A stretch of 64,000 bases of DNA from Chrysomallon squamiferum (GCA_012295275.1 CM022668.1:4279080-4343079), one strand, 5' to 3'. Shown: positions 1 through 13,529, numbered from the stretch's first letter. The notes: a model not told the origin generated them from the sequence alone. Program-made: numbers and translations.

Positions 1-412
1 CTATGACGACTAATACTACCACTGTTACTGCTATTGTTATTACCACTACAACTGTATACTGCTACTACTGCCACTACCACTACTAATACTAATACTACTA
101 TAATACTAATACTGCTCCTACTCTAGACTTTTAACATTAGATAATTACTTATATTGCTACTGTTTCTACTTCTATAATTACTTCTGCTACTGTAATTACT
201 ATTACTGCTACTACTACCAATACTAGTACTACTAATACTACTACTATACTACATCTACTACTACTAACACACCTTTCTCTTCCTATCTGTTTTTCTCGCT
301 ACTTATCTGTATGTCTGTCCGTGTGTATATGCATGACTTGCAGAAATAAAGAAAAGTGTATATATCATTATCATTATCATCATATCATTATATTTATAAT
401 TATCGTTATTAA

Positions 413-458
<46 letters not shown>

Positions 459-500
459 ATCATTATCACATTATCATCATCATCATCATCGTCTAATGTT
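1..500. repeat. CTA/TAC-rich imperfect trinucleotide tract and ATT run
   Basis: Positions 1-285 are dominated by imperfect CTA/TAC triplets. A near-perfect ATT run covers about 412-456, followed by ATC triplets to about 491. The same arrangement appears at 22110-22415 (shortened) and, expanded on the other strand as AGT triplets, at 34920-35330. Confidence 0.85.
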
Positions 501-1062
501 TAACCTCCTCATAGAACAAATAAAACCACTGAAGAAAAAAAACCCTTTTCCAATCTCAATATTTTCTTTAAAGAAGAAGAAGGAGAAGAAGCACAAAACA
601 TGTAAAACCAAATCAGCGTTTAAACCTCGTTTGACAGTTCAGGAAAATCTTTCTAAAACTGTTTACGTGTTTTTATGAACATCTCTCTCCAGTTTCTTTA
701 ATAGTTTTCCGTATTTTGGAGCAAAACATATTTTTATCGAACAACGACCTCCGAGGAACAAGTTTAAATAAATTTTAATACCTCAGATATTTTTATTTGC
801 TTTTTCTTCTTTCCTTTGACAACAAAGAGAACATTTCACAGCGTGTTGTTCCGCCATTAATGTTGCTACGAAGATATTTACAAAACGATATATGCAGGTA
901 ATAATTTGAATATTAATCGCTAATGATAAAATAAATGTTAATATTTTATTTTATTTTTTTCTTAAAGTTAATACTGAAATGTAAACTGTTTTGGTTTTTT
1001 TTTTCGTTTTTTCTCTTTACTGTATGTCCCACGAGGACTATTAAACATTAGATGATGATGAT

Positions 1063-1065
1063 GAT

Positions 1066-1116
<51 letters not shown>

Positions 1117-1160
1117 GATAACGATAATGATAATAATAATGATAATGATGATAATAATAG
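1063..1160. repeat. AAT/GAT trinucleotide microsatellite
   Basis: GAT triplets pass into an uninterrupted AAT run (about 1070-1112) and then into imperfect GATAAT. The inverted copy near 34110-34205 keeps only short imperfect versions, so length differs between copies. Confidence 0.8.
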
Positions 1161-2131
1161 TAATTATAAAACTCACTTTTCATTTTTTCCCCTCCCCAGA
1201 GTGTTTTTATTATTTTATTTTAGAAAAGTGATGGATGCTATGTTTCTGCCTGTTTTTATTTTTTTTGATGCCCGAAGCTGGTGAGTATTTTCTTTATGTG
1301 TATTTTATTAACATTATTTATGTTATTTATTTGTTTGTTTCGTTCGTTGGATGGTTGGTTATTCTTTATATTATTTATTTACTTGTTCGCGTTCTTGTTT
1401 GTTTAATATTTATTATATTGTATTTGTTTGTATGTTCATTCATTTCTTCCTTACTTCCTTTCTATCTTTCTTTATTTTATTTATCTTCCTTATGTTTCGA
1501 TTTGTGTTTCATAAATTACCTCCATAAAATACTTGAAGTAATGGACACATACTCCCTGGTTTATTATGAGTTCTATTTAATTTTTTTTTTTTTTTTTTTT
1601 AATACATATATATTTTTTACTGTTAAAAACTTGGATCCGAAGTGGTAATTCTTTCTCTTTTTTTTTTTGAACAATAAAAACTTTATGTTTTATATTCTGT
1701 TTATGAATATTTAACCTAGTTGACCAAATAAGAGAATTTGATTTCTTTTCTTTTCTTTTCCTTGTTAATTAAAAATGTAACCAAGTATTTCACACTTTGA
1801 AATAAGTTGGGCTTTGACTGTATTTAAAAAATAAACAATAATACATATATATATAATAATAATAGTAATAACAAAAATACAGAGTTAACAGCAACAGAAG
1901 TAAAACAGTTTCTGCTTATGCAAACTTATAGCTGAACATTACAGTCCAGATTCTGCCTTTATTACTTTTCTCTGATTTTTTTTGGGGGTGGATTTACTTT
2001 TTTTTTATCAGATGTTTTCTGTTTTTCTTAGATTTTATTCTTTTGTAAATGTTTATCCATGATAAAGTTTAATGTTGAAATAATTATATTAGGTCTTTGA
2101 GAAAAGCAGTTATGAAAACAGTATGTGATTG

Positions 2132-2171
<40 letters not shown>

Positions 2172-2689
2172 TTATATAAATCAAATTTTGTAGATTTGTT
2201 TTTATTTCTTTAAAATAAAGCCAACAGATAAAATAAATATGTTTGTTCATTTAATCTAGTTTTAATATTTTTTACATTGTGTTTATTCACGGTGATCAAA
2301 TTCAAAATAATAAAAATAAAGTAATAATCTTTCTTCCTTGTACATTAATCCGTTTCAATAAGTCAAGTGCAGTTTGCTTATTTTAATGAGATATTTATTG
2401 TAAATATACACAACGGGTATAATAACTAAGTGATATACTTTTCTCATTCAGTAACTGAATTAGTACATCTCCAGTTGAACAGATTTAACTTTTGTTTTAA
2501 ATGGCAGAACATTTTAAAAACTTAAAATTTCCATGCATGAAAACAATGACAGACATGTTAATACTGTATGAATTATTCAAAAGTTTTGATTTCCTATTTG
2601 GCCTTCCGCATAAAGTAATAGATTTCAGGCCTTTTATAAATTTCATTCTGGCTTTGGAAAAGACACGAATTTTACACAACTATTCGTTC

Positions 2690-2840
2690 TGGATAGCGAT
2701 CGCCGCTGTTACACATCTCTTTACTACGACTGTGGTTAGGCTTCCGCACGCATTCAATAACACAAACGATTCTTTGTTGTCTAACTACCTGTTTGTTTAA
2801 TGGCCGACAAATGATGATGCACGCATGCTCGTTAGTCATT
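2690..2840. repeat. Conserved 150-bp block, one of four copies
   Basis: A moderately GC-rich block containing GCGATCGCCGCTGTTACAC recurs near 24945-25240, 25455-25620 and, inverted, 32660-32835. It is better conserved than its AT-rich surroundings. A reading frame of about 99 codons crosses it at 2501-2800, but the copies do not preserve that frame, so I do not call a gene. Confidence 0.7.
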
Positions 2841-4187
2841 GGTCAATAAGGGAAATAACTACAGTTACTAAACAATTCTCGTAAAGTCCTATTTAATTTA
2901 CTTTATTGCATTATGTTAATTAAGATAAAAATATGTATTTATTTATATATCTATATTGGTGTATAGTTTGGTTTCCACGGTTTTTTCTTCTTTTTTGTTC
3001 TTTTTTCTGTCGGTTTGGTTTGTTTTGTTTGTCGTTGTTTTGTTCTTTTTATAAATACGCCTAAAGCATATAATTCAAATAACAATAAAATACATTTATT
3101 GAACGAAAACCAGAGAAGTGAAAAATAATACTAATAATAAGGAGGAAGGAAAATTATGTAAATGAGCAATCTTGAAAAGCACGATAGAAAAAAATCTCAT
3201 ACAAATGCTTTCATTTTTGCTTTGGATTTTATCTCTTCACAGCTGAAGAATGTATTCATTTACTAACTTTTAAAAAATCAAGAAAAAAAGACAAAAAAAA
3301 CCCTAACAGTAAACAACAAATTAATAAAGCAATTTAAACAGTAAAACACCCTTATGCACCGTTCATTGTTAGAAAATGATTCAACATCTTTGTATTATAT
3401 TTTATTTATTTATATTTAGATATAAAAAATGTATTTATATTATTTTCTTGTAAATGTGTGTTATCTATAAGTGTAAACAGTTGGTAGTGATTAATTTCGC
3501 CAGAAATAACAATTCTTTTAGCTGTCCTGACGTTTATATCTTTTAAATGAAATCTAAAAATGTATTTAATTGTAAACATATGATATGTAATATAAAGTAT
3601 AAACCTACTTTTATTGTATTATATATATTGTTACATTTTGTTGCATAAAATTTCAATATTTGTTTAAATTTTAATCAATGCTGCTTCATTTTTCAGGTGT
3701 TAATATATATAAGATATTATTAGAATAGCAATGTACTGTCTTTAGTACTTTTAAATGTTTAGAAAACAGCAGATATATTCAGAATTATAGAAAATAACAG
3801 ATTTTAAATACATATGATTAAAACAACACTTGACAAAGAATTTTCTGAAAAAAACAAAAAAAATACTAATAAAAAATAAAAATACAGAAAATTAGTTACT
3901 GGGTAATATTAATTTTCAATTCTTTTATTATTATCATTTCTTCTTCATCATCTTCTTTTAAAAAAAATATTATTACAGGGGCCATTGAGGTTTATTTAAA
4001 ATTGAGCATAGTTTTCCCATATATATACTTAAAATTTACAGTTCACATAGTTCAGTACTTCAGTTAAACATATCCCTTTCTCAAGCTGTGGAAGACATTT
4101 TCAGAATGTTATTCTTTTTTTCAGGAGAATTACAAGAGTTGGGTACAATTCATTCCAATGTTACATTTTATTATTTACTTTTATGAT

Positions 4188-4471
<284 letters not shown>

Positions 4472-5539
4472 TAATCAGAAGAACTAAATCCATGGCAGAC
4501 AGAAGAAAAAAGTGGCAGACGGCAGATTCTTCTTATTTAAAAAGCTGGTAACTGCCTCATTTTACTGGTTTTATTAACATCTGCATTCCTTCCACTGTTT
4601 GAATTTTTATGATTCTATGACAATGGCCATTGTTTTGTTGTTATTCTTCTTCTTTTTTGTTTAAATCTGTCTTTTTGATCTTGTTCTTCATTTTATGTGC
4701 AATGTTTTGTTTATAGATTTGGTTGTGTTTGACACACAATGGAAACTGCATTTAATTACTCTTGCTATCTTTACTGAAAATGATTTTTGAAATGTGTCAA
4801 CTCTAAAGTGAATACACTATATAAACTGCTTTGAGAGTTGGTTCATTTAAAAGAGTTTTAATTCACAAATTAGTACATGAAGGAAACAATCAAATTCAAA
4901 TAGATCTGCTAAGAATAAATTGAAAATATTATTATGACTATAAAAATATAAAAATATTTAAATTCAAGAGGTACTTTCTCTAAAGCACTATTAATTCAAA
5001 CATTTGAGCAAGAATGCTAATATGAAGTAAAAAAAATAATTCAAACTGATTTACAGTTACAGTTGTACAATCATAACACATTATGTTTTCATAACACGTA
5101 CACTTATGTTCATTATTGTGATTTGCTTTCATGATATGTTTAGTGATATATGAGCAGAAAATGTATCCACTTGAACAATGAAAACAGTGTCAGACCATAC
5201 ATAATTTTCATTACATTGCTTGCATGAATAATGGTTCAAATGTTTCAAAGTTCTCAGCAATAGTCAGTGTACCTAAAAAATTGATCTTGAATATATGGTT
5301 TAAATACAAGTATAAAAATTCAGATGGGTCTATGACATTGAAATGTTTTTCATATTTTTCTGTTTGATGTCAAATATTTACTTTGATGTCATTTTCTATT
5401 TCCTTGTTGTATTTATCAGATAGCAAACACTGAATTATCCTGGAACTTGAAAAAATATTGTTACTTTTTAAAGCTTCAAAACCACTGCTTATGCACAATG
5501 CATTAATAACAGGTTCAGTATATAATGGCAGATGTTTGT

Positions 5540-8040
5540 CTACTCTATCATAGAATAACAATAGCATGTATGATTAAAGTTGTCAGTTGAAAAAGACAGA
5601 GAATTATCATCACATGAAACAAACTGATGTTCAATAAGTATGGTATAGCGACCTCCGTGACAGGAATCTCCATGATGACAGACAATACTCTTCAGCTGAT
5701 ATTTAATTTCTGCTTTTTCTGCATTTTTACGCTGATCATTACATTTTATGAACAAATTGTGAGAAATTTGAACATAATTTGAATTCTTTCTCATACATTT
5801 ATCAAATAAAATCTCTGAATTGTGAAAATAAGAGTTGAAGGGAAAGATCTTAGTGTTTGTTTAATAAACATTTACTATGTGAGCACATCCATGCCTTTTC
5901 TACTCTCTCTGATTTAATAAAATTATCAAGTAACTGTTGCACAGAACTATAACCCATTGCATCAAGATGACGCATTATGAAATGCCCATAATTATTTTCT
6001 CTAGATGTTGTTGAGCTACACTGTAGCAGATATACTCGTGCTGTAAAATAATATTCCCTTGAGCCCTTTCTGTGAAATATCTGATATCTCCTTGGAGTGT
6101 TTATTTTCATCTTTCAAATTTTTCAGTATTTCTATCACACTTTCTTCTGCTATTTGAACTGGTATTTTTTCATTATTATCAGAACATACAGTTACAGGCT
6201 CACATTTATTTTCATGAAGAATTAACCATGCTAAATCAGTTGCTGCTAGGGCTTGCATCATTGCAGTAAACCAGCAGGTGTTGCCAAAATTCTTCAAAGG
6301 TCTCCAGATGAATCCTAAATCAGTGATATCTTTGTCAGCATTTTTCATATTTTTCTCATGGCCATAGTGCACACTTTTGTAGCAGTGATCATGCACCAGA
6401 TTGGATTCGTCCTTTGTTTTACTGGTATTGTGTCTTGTTTCTATTTTATTTTTGAGTGGTTACTGAAAATGATCTTTTTTGTTAAAATTATCAATTTGCT
6501 CTTTATTGCTAGCCCACAAATGTTGTGTTAACATTTTTACCAATTGGTTTCTTTATCTTCCTTAAATATTTTTTGACTTTTCATGCAAACTACAGCTGCC
6601 AATGTTTGCAATGAAACAGTCTGATTATGCAATTTTTCTGAAAAATTATCCAGTCTGTCTTTGGTTCTGCCTTGCAGTCCAGTATATTTCAGAATTCTAA
6701 ACCTATTTTCAATTGTGCTAGTTGTTTTCATCTATTCATGAATAAAGTTTTTACTACTGGGAATTTCTGATGCCGATTTTTCAGTCTGTGTTACATTTGT
6801 CAAAAATATATTTATTTTAAACATTGAAGAAATATTTCTGAAAAACATGGATTAACATTACTATTTTCATCAAATTTACATGGCAATCAGGTTTAGTTAA
6901 TATTTTCTAAGATACCTTCAGAAATTGACTTAAACAATCTGTAGTAAACAGGTTGCAATATTTTTATGTCAACTTGTTCAAAATTAAATTCATCAAAATC
7001 AGAATATTCTTTTGAAATCAGTATCACAAAAATACCAAGTAGCAATTCTCTTATTTCTTTCATGTCATTAATATTCATGACCAGACTTAACATATTAAGA
7101 AAAATTCTGCAGTTGTTAGCGTTTTTTTCTTGCATTTTTTCCAGCAAATTTTGTTCACCTTATTCATGAAATGACTAGAGCATATGTGAACATATTTAAA
7201 AAAAAATCAGAGTGCTGACTCATCATTTTCCATGATCAATGTAAAAATTGATTCAGTGTTTCATTATTAAAATGTAAAAGAGCTCCTAAGATAAAAACCA
7301 TTGATCAGTGTAGGGCAGGAAATATTGTTCTATCCAAATGTTTTCTTTTCAGCATATCTGAAATTACAACTCCAGTCTAACATTGTTGCCAGTGCTTCAT
7401 TTTCACTAATCATAGTGGCAACAGTAATGCCCATCTTATCTTTTTTATAGCATATTCATAGTATAAGAACTGCTTACCATCTTCATTTTTATGAACAATG
7501 CTGCCTGTAGCACCCAATATAAAGCAACTTTTTCTACTAAATTGTGATACAATCTTAATCCCTCTTCTGACCAATATAGTATATAATTAGGTTGCAAAAT
7601 GATTCTTAAAAATAAAACCTGTGTAAGATTTTTCTTTCATTAACAACAGAAGACTTTTGGTACACCCTTTGTCTCTTCCAACTTTTTTCCTAGATTCAGA
7701 AGCTATTTGACGAAACACACTTGTGGCTTTTCCGTACCCACTGACATTTCCGGCTACAAGTCTGCTGGCTTAGCATCCGTAACACATTCTAAATAATGCT
7801 AAAAGCATTTCTTACAACTAGCAAATATTTTTTTCAAATCTTCTCTGAGTTTTCCTCTAATAGGCATATGATTCTACTCATGTTTAACATTACCTGAATA
7901 AATAACATGCCCAGTGTCCAATTTGTACATATTCAAGCTGACATTTACAGAACAGTCTGCATTTTGTTCGTACGTGATAAATTTAGCAGTAATTATTTTT
8001 TCTTTTCTTCTCAATGTCAGTGAAAACATCATTTCACTGT
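5540..8040 (-). pseudogene. Decayed DNA-transposon protein with USP-type peptidase domain
   Basis: Read on the minus strand from about 8040 to 5540, several frames continue one protein. The 8040-7320 part resembles a transposase core, with stretches such as GRDKGCTKSLLL and LYYEYAIKKDKMG read with help of the 39.9-41.5 kb copy. The 6396-5540 part matches a ubiquitin-specific peptidase (C19): a Cys box NFGNTCWFTAMMQAL (minus strand near 6292-6245) and a His box HHGDSCHGGRYT (near 5700-5640), followed by CDDNS. The usual catalytic His of GGHY is Arg here. Stops and frameshifts separate the pieces, so it is dead. The USP match is firm; the transposase assignment and the idea of one fused protein are inference from order and strand. 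Confidence 0.6.
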
Positions 8041-8379
8041 ATCAGTATGTCACTATGTGAATACTTTTGATTAATAAGATGAAAAATGAATATCTTAAAT
8101 GTATAATATGTGGTAATAGACTGTTATTTGTGATGACATTAAAATAAAATGTTCGAAAATAAATTAAACTACAATTAATTAATAATAACTGCAAATAATA
8201 ATAATGTCCATTTTCATGGCACTTGTTCTAATGAAAATCCTTATTATATACATTTTTATTTTTTCAGCCTATGTTAATTTCCATGTGAATTAAAAAAAAA
8301 AAAAAAAAAAAAAAAATTCAATGAAAACGTAAAATGACTATTAATAAATGGAATTAAACTCTATGAATATCTTGCAAGC

Positions 8380-8874
8380 TTGTTGTTTATTTATTTATTC
8401 ATTCTTTCATCACTGCCAACGCAATGTACACGCCATTCTGTGGAAGGTATGAGATTATGGAAGAATCGAGTGTGTTTATTGTTGACATTAACAGAAACAG
8501 AAGGAGTTATCAACCCGCTGAAGTCACCTAACAAGATTGCATGTACGGATACGTTGTGTGCGTCTCTGACAGCAAACGTAAAGAGGTGTATTTTTTTTCA
8601 ATATAAATGGCGAATCATTAAGCGTTTTCTTACCGATGGGGTGCTCTTTGTGTCCCGACGGAATTTGCTTTGACAAGAAGGGAAATCTCGTAATGGCGGA
8701 TAAGGGAAACAACTCGATGTTTGTTCTAACCCATAAAAGGGTAGTTTGTGAAGGAAACAGTGATGGAATTGGTTTGAATGGGCTAAAGGCCGTTGCTGAA
8801 GACGATCTCGGAAGGCTTTGGGTTGGTGATTACAGCGGCTATGTCTCTGCTTTCTACAGCCGCACGTTATATTA
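8380..8874 (+). pseudogene. NHL-repeat protein fragment, copy 1
   Basis: Two frames together give the end of an NHL beta-propeller. The first (8380-8590) includes KSPNKIACTDTL. The second (8636-8874) includes CPDGICFDKKGNLVMADKGN and DDLGRLWVGDYSGYVS, then stops. PDGI-FD--GNL-V-D--N is the classic NHL blade signature seen in TRIM2/3/71-like and related proteins. The frame breaks at a run of eight T (8591-8598); the inverted copy at 39 kb has ten and reads through. No RING, B-box or coiled coil is visible upstream, so this is a C-terminal fragment or terminal exon. Confidence 0.65.
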
Positions 8875-9847
8875 ACAAGAAGGAAACTTGAAAACATTCA
8901 AAATGTTAATTATTTTATTATATCGGCACTTTCCAAACCCTTTCATTGAAATTCATTGATTCAGATGCAATCAAATAAAAATACTCTGTATGATGTTGGA
9001 GCATCATGCTTTCGAGAGTTGGAAGCAGAAAAAAACAACAACTCAAAAACAACCTATAAATTAAAAAGAAAAATACGGGCATAATATAATTTGACATGTT
9101 TATGGAATAAGGTTGTATATTGCACGGTGTAATTATCGGTTGTCAGCAGAAACCGAATACGATTGTATTTTATGAAATACGTAAATAAATAAATTCATAT
9201 GATGCTACTGCTGCTAATAATGGTAGATGTAATAATATTTAACTGGATTCTCTCACACTCAAAAGTAGATGTGGCAGTTTCAATATCTTTAAATAAATCG
9301 ACCATTTATTTACAAACTTTGCATAAGCAAATTCTTTGTGGATCGCTATAGAAATGGTTTGGAACTTTATATTTTGAAAAATATATAATTTCTAGTCATT
9401 TAAATTTCTATGTTGGTAAGTACTTAAACATTTGTTACTGAAAGTTTTTGTCGTTAGAGTAATAAGGTTTATCCTTACAGATATGGGAAGGTACTTGTTA
9501 AAACTGATCAATAAAAAGCAACAGTAATGAATAATTAATTATATTTAAAAATATGTTTTGGGAAAAGTAACTATTAATGAAGTACGTATGTTATTTATGA
9601 ATAATCAAAAGAGGAAACTTAAGTTCAAACTCAATGACTGCTGAGATAGTTTAACGTATAAGTTAAAGTTTTAAAAACGTCGGAAATAACGATTTCATTT
9701 CGTTTCGTATTTGTTCCATGACCGACTCATTAAAATCAAAACAACCTAACACTCTCACAATGTTAATAACGTTAACACGTTGTTTTAAGACAATAACTGG
9801 TTGTTTTTAGACAATAATTGATTCTTTTAAACTACATTACGCGTTTA

Positions 9848-9960
9848 CCTACCAGTCCACAGCCAGTACAAGCTTAAATATTCTATCCTTCAATGGAATT
9901 ATATTTATAATTTGATCAGCACAGTCCCTTCCACGACTTTCCAAAAAGGGATTTCCCCTT
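9848..9960 (-). promoter_or_regulatory. Orphan caspase-family promoter, copy at 9.9 kb
   Basis: On the minus strand: GGGATTTCCC at 9948-9957 (a full match to the kappaB consensus GGGRNWYYCC), a TATA box TATAAAT at 9909-9903, then a short untranslated first exon ending TGGACTGGTAG at 9848 before a GTAAAC donor. The same arrangement lies upstream of the caspase DED exons at 20.3 and 62.6 kb. Here no caspase exon follows on the minus strand, so the promoter is orphaned. Confidence 0.6.
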
Positions 9961-10539
9961 GCTTAAATCCGTGTTCGTTTGTAATGTCAAGATACCTGGC
10001 AGCCAAAACCGGTTGCAGATGATTGTCTGGGCTAAAACCAGAAATCATAGAGAATGACGCTGTAACTTGAAAATGTACGTTTCAAACTGTGAGAAATAAA
10101 AACCGATTTGCAACAATCGAACAGCACCGTAGCTTAGCGAAAGAATGCGCAGTTCGTGGCCAGTACTGTTAGCTAAAGGGTTTATTTGTACTGAATACGG
10201 ATCATTAACGAAAAAAATAAATAAAAATGTATGTTTTCTTTTCTTTTTTTTGTGTGGGTATAATGGTTCTCTGTTCTATTAGCGATTCACTTCAGTCGTA
10301 GGTTACTGATTAGACAAACCAGTTAGGAAAAATTCTAAATAAAAGTAAAGGTTTTCCCCGAATTCCTGATTCAGCACTTTGTGTTTTTCCTACAGTTTCC
10401 AGGAAAATACAGATTCAATATAACATCACTATCACATTGATCACAATTAGGTTTGTATAGTTACGGACTGAAATAATGTCCCAAATGTTACGAAAACGTA
10501 TTTGTTGTAAAAATATATATATAATAAAAAGTATAAACC

Positions 10540-11291
10540 TACTTTTACTGTATGATATAATGTTAAAATTTCAATATTTGTTATTATTTAAATGAATGCT
10601 GCTGCATTTTGCAGGTGTTAATACAGAAGATATTATCTGCTGTAGGATCACAATGAACTGTCTTTAGTAATTTTTACCAAAATTTCTTACCTGTGTAATA
10701 TTAATTTTTAATTTTTTTTATTATTATCATTTCCTTTTCATATTCTTCTTTAAAAAAAAATATATTACGTATATTTATTTTTTTATTATTTTTTATCTTT
10801 TTGTACTGTTACTGTAATTTGATGTTACCTTTAGTAGTTTTTTTTTAATTTTTTATCAGGAAATGTTAAAAGTAAAATACAGAGAGCTTGTACTTGAAAA
10901 ATATGAAAAGAGAACATTTTGCTGTTGTTCTTGTTGCAACTTATCAATTTTATTTTCTTATTTAATTTTTCAAATTTTATTTTATTTTTAATTGTATACA
11001 ATAGTTTGAACAATTTTTGTCCAAAATATTTATTTTTGTAATCGACATAAATACCTTGATCTTACTACTACTAACACAAACAGCAACAACAACAACAACA
11101 GAAGCACAATTAAGCATAGTTATCCCATATATATACTTAAAATTTACAGTTCATATAGTCCAGTACTTCAGTTATACATATCCCTTTCTCAAGTTATGGA
11201 AAAACATTTTCAAAATGTTATTCTTTTTTTCAGGAGAATTACAAGAGTTGGGTACAATTCATTCCAATCTTACATTTTATTATTTACTTTT

Positions 11292-11386
<95 letters not shown>

Positions 11387-12050
11387 CATGTTAGACGACA
11401 GGAAAATGTATATGAAGGTATATGTGTTAGCGTGGTGTGTGCATGTGTGTGTGTGTGTGTGTGTGTCATAATCAGAAGAACTAAATCCATGGCAGACAGA
11501 AGAAAAAAGTGGCAGACGACAGATTCTTCTTATTTAAAAAGTTGGTAACTGCCTAATTTTACTGGTTTTATTAATATCTGCATTCCTTCACCTGTTTGAA
11601 TTTTTATGATTCTATGACAATGGCAATTGCTTTGTTGTTCTTCTTCTCCTTTTGTTTTAAATCTCTCTTTTTAATCTTGTTATACATTTTATGTACAATG
11701 TTTTGTTTATACATTTGGTTGTGTTAGACATACAATGGAAACTGCATTTAATGACTGTTGCTAACTTTACTGAAATGTATTTTAAAAATGTATCATCACC
11801 AATGAGAATTAATTAAGTCACTTTAAATAGATTGCTTTGATTGATGGTTTATTTAAAACAATTTTACTTCAGAAATTAGTGCATGAAGAAAAAAACATAA
11901 TTCAAATAGTCCTGTTAAGAGTTGGATTTGAAAATATTATTATTACTATAAAAATGTGAAAATATTTAAATTGAAGAATTAGTTTCTTTAAAGCACTTTT
12001 AATTCAAACATTTAACTATGAATGCTAATATGAATTAACAAAAATAATTA
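10540..12050 (+). repeat. Direct repeat of 3600-5050
   Basis: Sequence from 10540 follows that at 3602 closely: the CTGCATTTTGCAGGTGTTAA block, the TTCAGGAGAATTACAAGAG block, the AG and TG microsatellites and the flank with GGCAGACAGAAGAAAAAAGT. The AG run covers 11297-11384 and the TG run about 11443-11467, both shorter than in copy 1. No gene seen. Confidence 0.8.
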
Positions 12051-12290
12051 AAACTGATCTGTTAAAAAGTGTTGGGTTTGAAAGTGTTTTATTACTATAC
12101 AAATGAAAAATATATTTAAATTCAAGAGTTAGTTTATCAAAATATTTTTAAATCAAACATTCGAACATCAATACTACTACGAAGCAACAAAAATAATTCA
12201 AATAGAACCACTTGTGAAAGCTTGGCTTCGAAAATATTCTAGTGTAGCATAAACCATTGTTAAAAGAAACTGCATCATGAAATTCAAAAT
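11880..12290. repeat. Degenerate tandem repeat, about 140-bp period
   Basis: Three imperfect units start near 11890, 12045 and 12190. Each carries AATTCAAATAG or similar, a TTTGAAAATATT-like motif and an AAATTCAAGAGTTAGTTT-like motif. A single unit is present in the related region near 4880-5045. Confidence 0.55.
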
Positions 12291-12299
12291 GAATGCATA

Positions 12300-13396
12300 A
12301 ATGTTTATTAAAATGTTTATTAAAATGTTTTAGCTTTGTGAGTTGATTGATGTAATAGAAAGAGCAACACAAAAACAAACAGAAGTAATAAATGAAAGCA
12401 AATTAATAACTGCAATAGTATATATGTGTGCATTTTGTTGGTACGTGATAAATTTAGCAGTAGATATTATTGTATAAGGGGGAATAACTGTTGACTTTTA
12501 CTTTTTGTATTTTTGAGTTGCTTTTGAATTTGTATACAGCTGAGAAAAATAAAACATTAAAAAGTTAACCGTCTGTTATTATTTGATAAAGTATTTATTT
12601 ATTTCAGCTTTAAGATGTGTAGTGTAAATATCATCACTGATGTGGATAAACAATCAAGAAACTAGATACTATTTTCAAACAGATCAAATGTACACTTTTT
12701 AAATTTCTCTAAACAAATTAGCAACTTTACTACACCATAAAATAAGAATCAGTTATTTTGAATATCTATGTAATTTTCATCATTTTATCTTCCTTAACAA
12801 AGCAATCCCTTGAAAATGTACCAGATGCTTGTATATCCACTTTAACAAGAAACAATAACTTTAAAGTTTACAGAATTCATTTCATCTGATAAATATATTA
12901 TGTCTAAAATATACTGATTATATTTAGACTATTTATGATCAGTAAACCTAGATATAAATAAATGAAACTTAAATGTAACCAGCATACCAAAGTAAGCTGC
13001 TCTTTCATTCATGTATATAGAATATTTTTTTCTTAATTACTTCAGTTCATACAGCTCGTTGATGTTAGCAAAGATAGGTAGTGAAAACAAGTTTCAATAA
13101 TTTATTCTGAAATAATATTGGTTTAATTGTGGAAAACATTACTTGCAAATAAACAAATAAAAAAATAAAAATAAAAAGTAATGATTCAAATGTATCAAGC
13201 GTATCAAAGTAAACTGATCTTTCATTCAAGTATATAAAACTTATTTAAGGCTTTTATAAAATTATTATTACATCAACACAAACACTTCATTGATACTACA
13301 CTGATGGATTGGATGTGTAAGATGTTTTTCAGTAATTTATCCTCAAATAACATTAAGATAATTCTTGGAAATATGAACGTATGAGAAAAATTTCCT
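12300..13396. other. 3' flank of caspase locus 1
   Basis: AT-rich, no gene seen. The part at 12640-12800 is clearly related, in reverse complement, to 28720-28860, which is the 3' flank of caspase 2; so this is shared downstream sequence of the two loci. A second imperfect repeat (units near 12970 and 13190, sharing CTTTCATTCA and neighbouring bases) lies within it. Confidence 0.6.
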
Positions 13397-13529
13397 TCAC
13401 CGGAATATTAGCTTCTTCCTCAGTGAGCTGAACAGAGCTGGTGACTGCTTTAACACACGACCATCCTCCATCTCGACTTTCTCACCTACTTTCTCATTTA
13501 CTAATGTAAGCAAACTGAGAATGTCGTCT
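13397..13529 (-). pseudogene. Caspase 1, final exon (p10 C-terminus)
   Basis: Acceptor TTTTCAG precedes 13529. The exon completes an AAA codon and continues as DDILSLLTLVNEKV to FSSLRKKLIFR, with stop TGA at 13399-13397. This is the usual caspase C-terminus (DIL--VN--V, then LRKKL-F). The exon aligns end to end with 28096-28228 of caspase 2. Confidence 0.85.

Larger units (their letters stand above)
6665..10640. repeat. Left arm of inverted duplication (pairs with 37330-41453)
   Basis: Transposon remnant, NHL fragment, orphan promoter and AT-rich flanks here occur in the same order, reverse-complemented, at 41453-37330. Homology at the outer end stops abruptly within the transposon, at about 6665 here and 41453 there. 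Identity is high enough to follow by eye for hundreds of bases. Confidence 0.85.

Noticed and set aside
1235-1648. 137-codon hydrophobic frame that could pass as a membrane protein
   Set aside because: Low-complexity T-rich sequence; its inverted partner near 33857-34081 is not open along the same length.
2501-2800. 99-codon frame in the conserved block of unit A
   Set aside because: Frame and start are not preserved in the three other copies; no recognisable domain.
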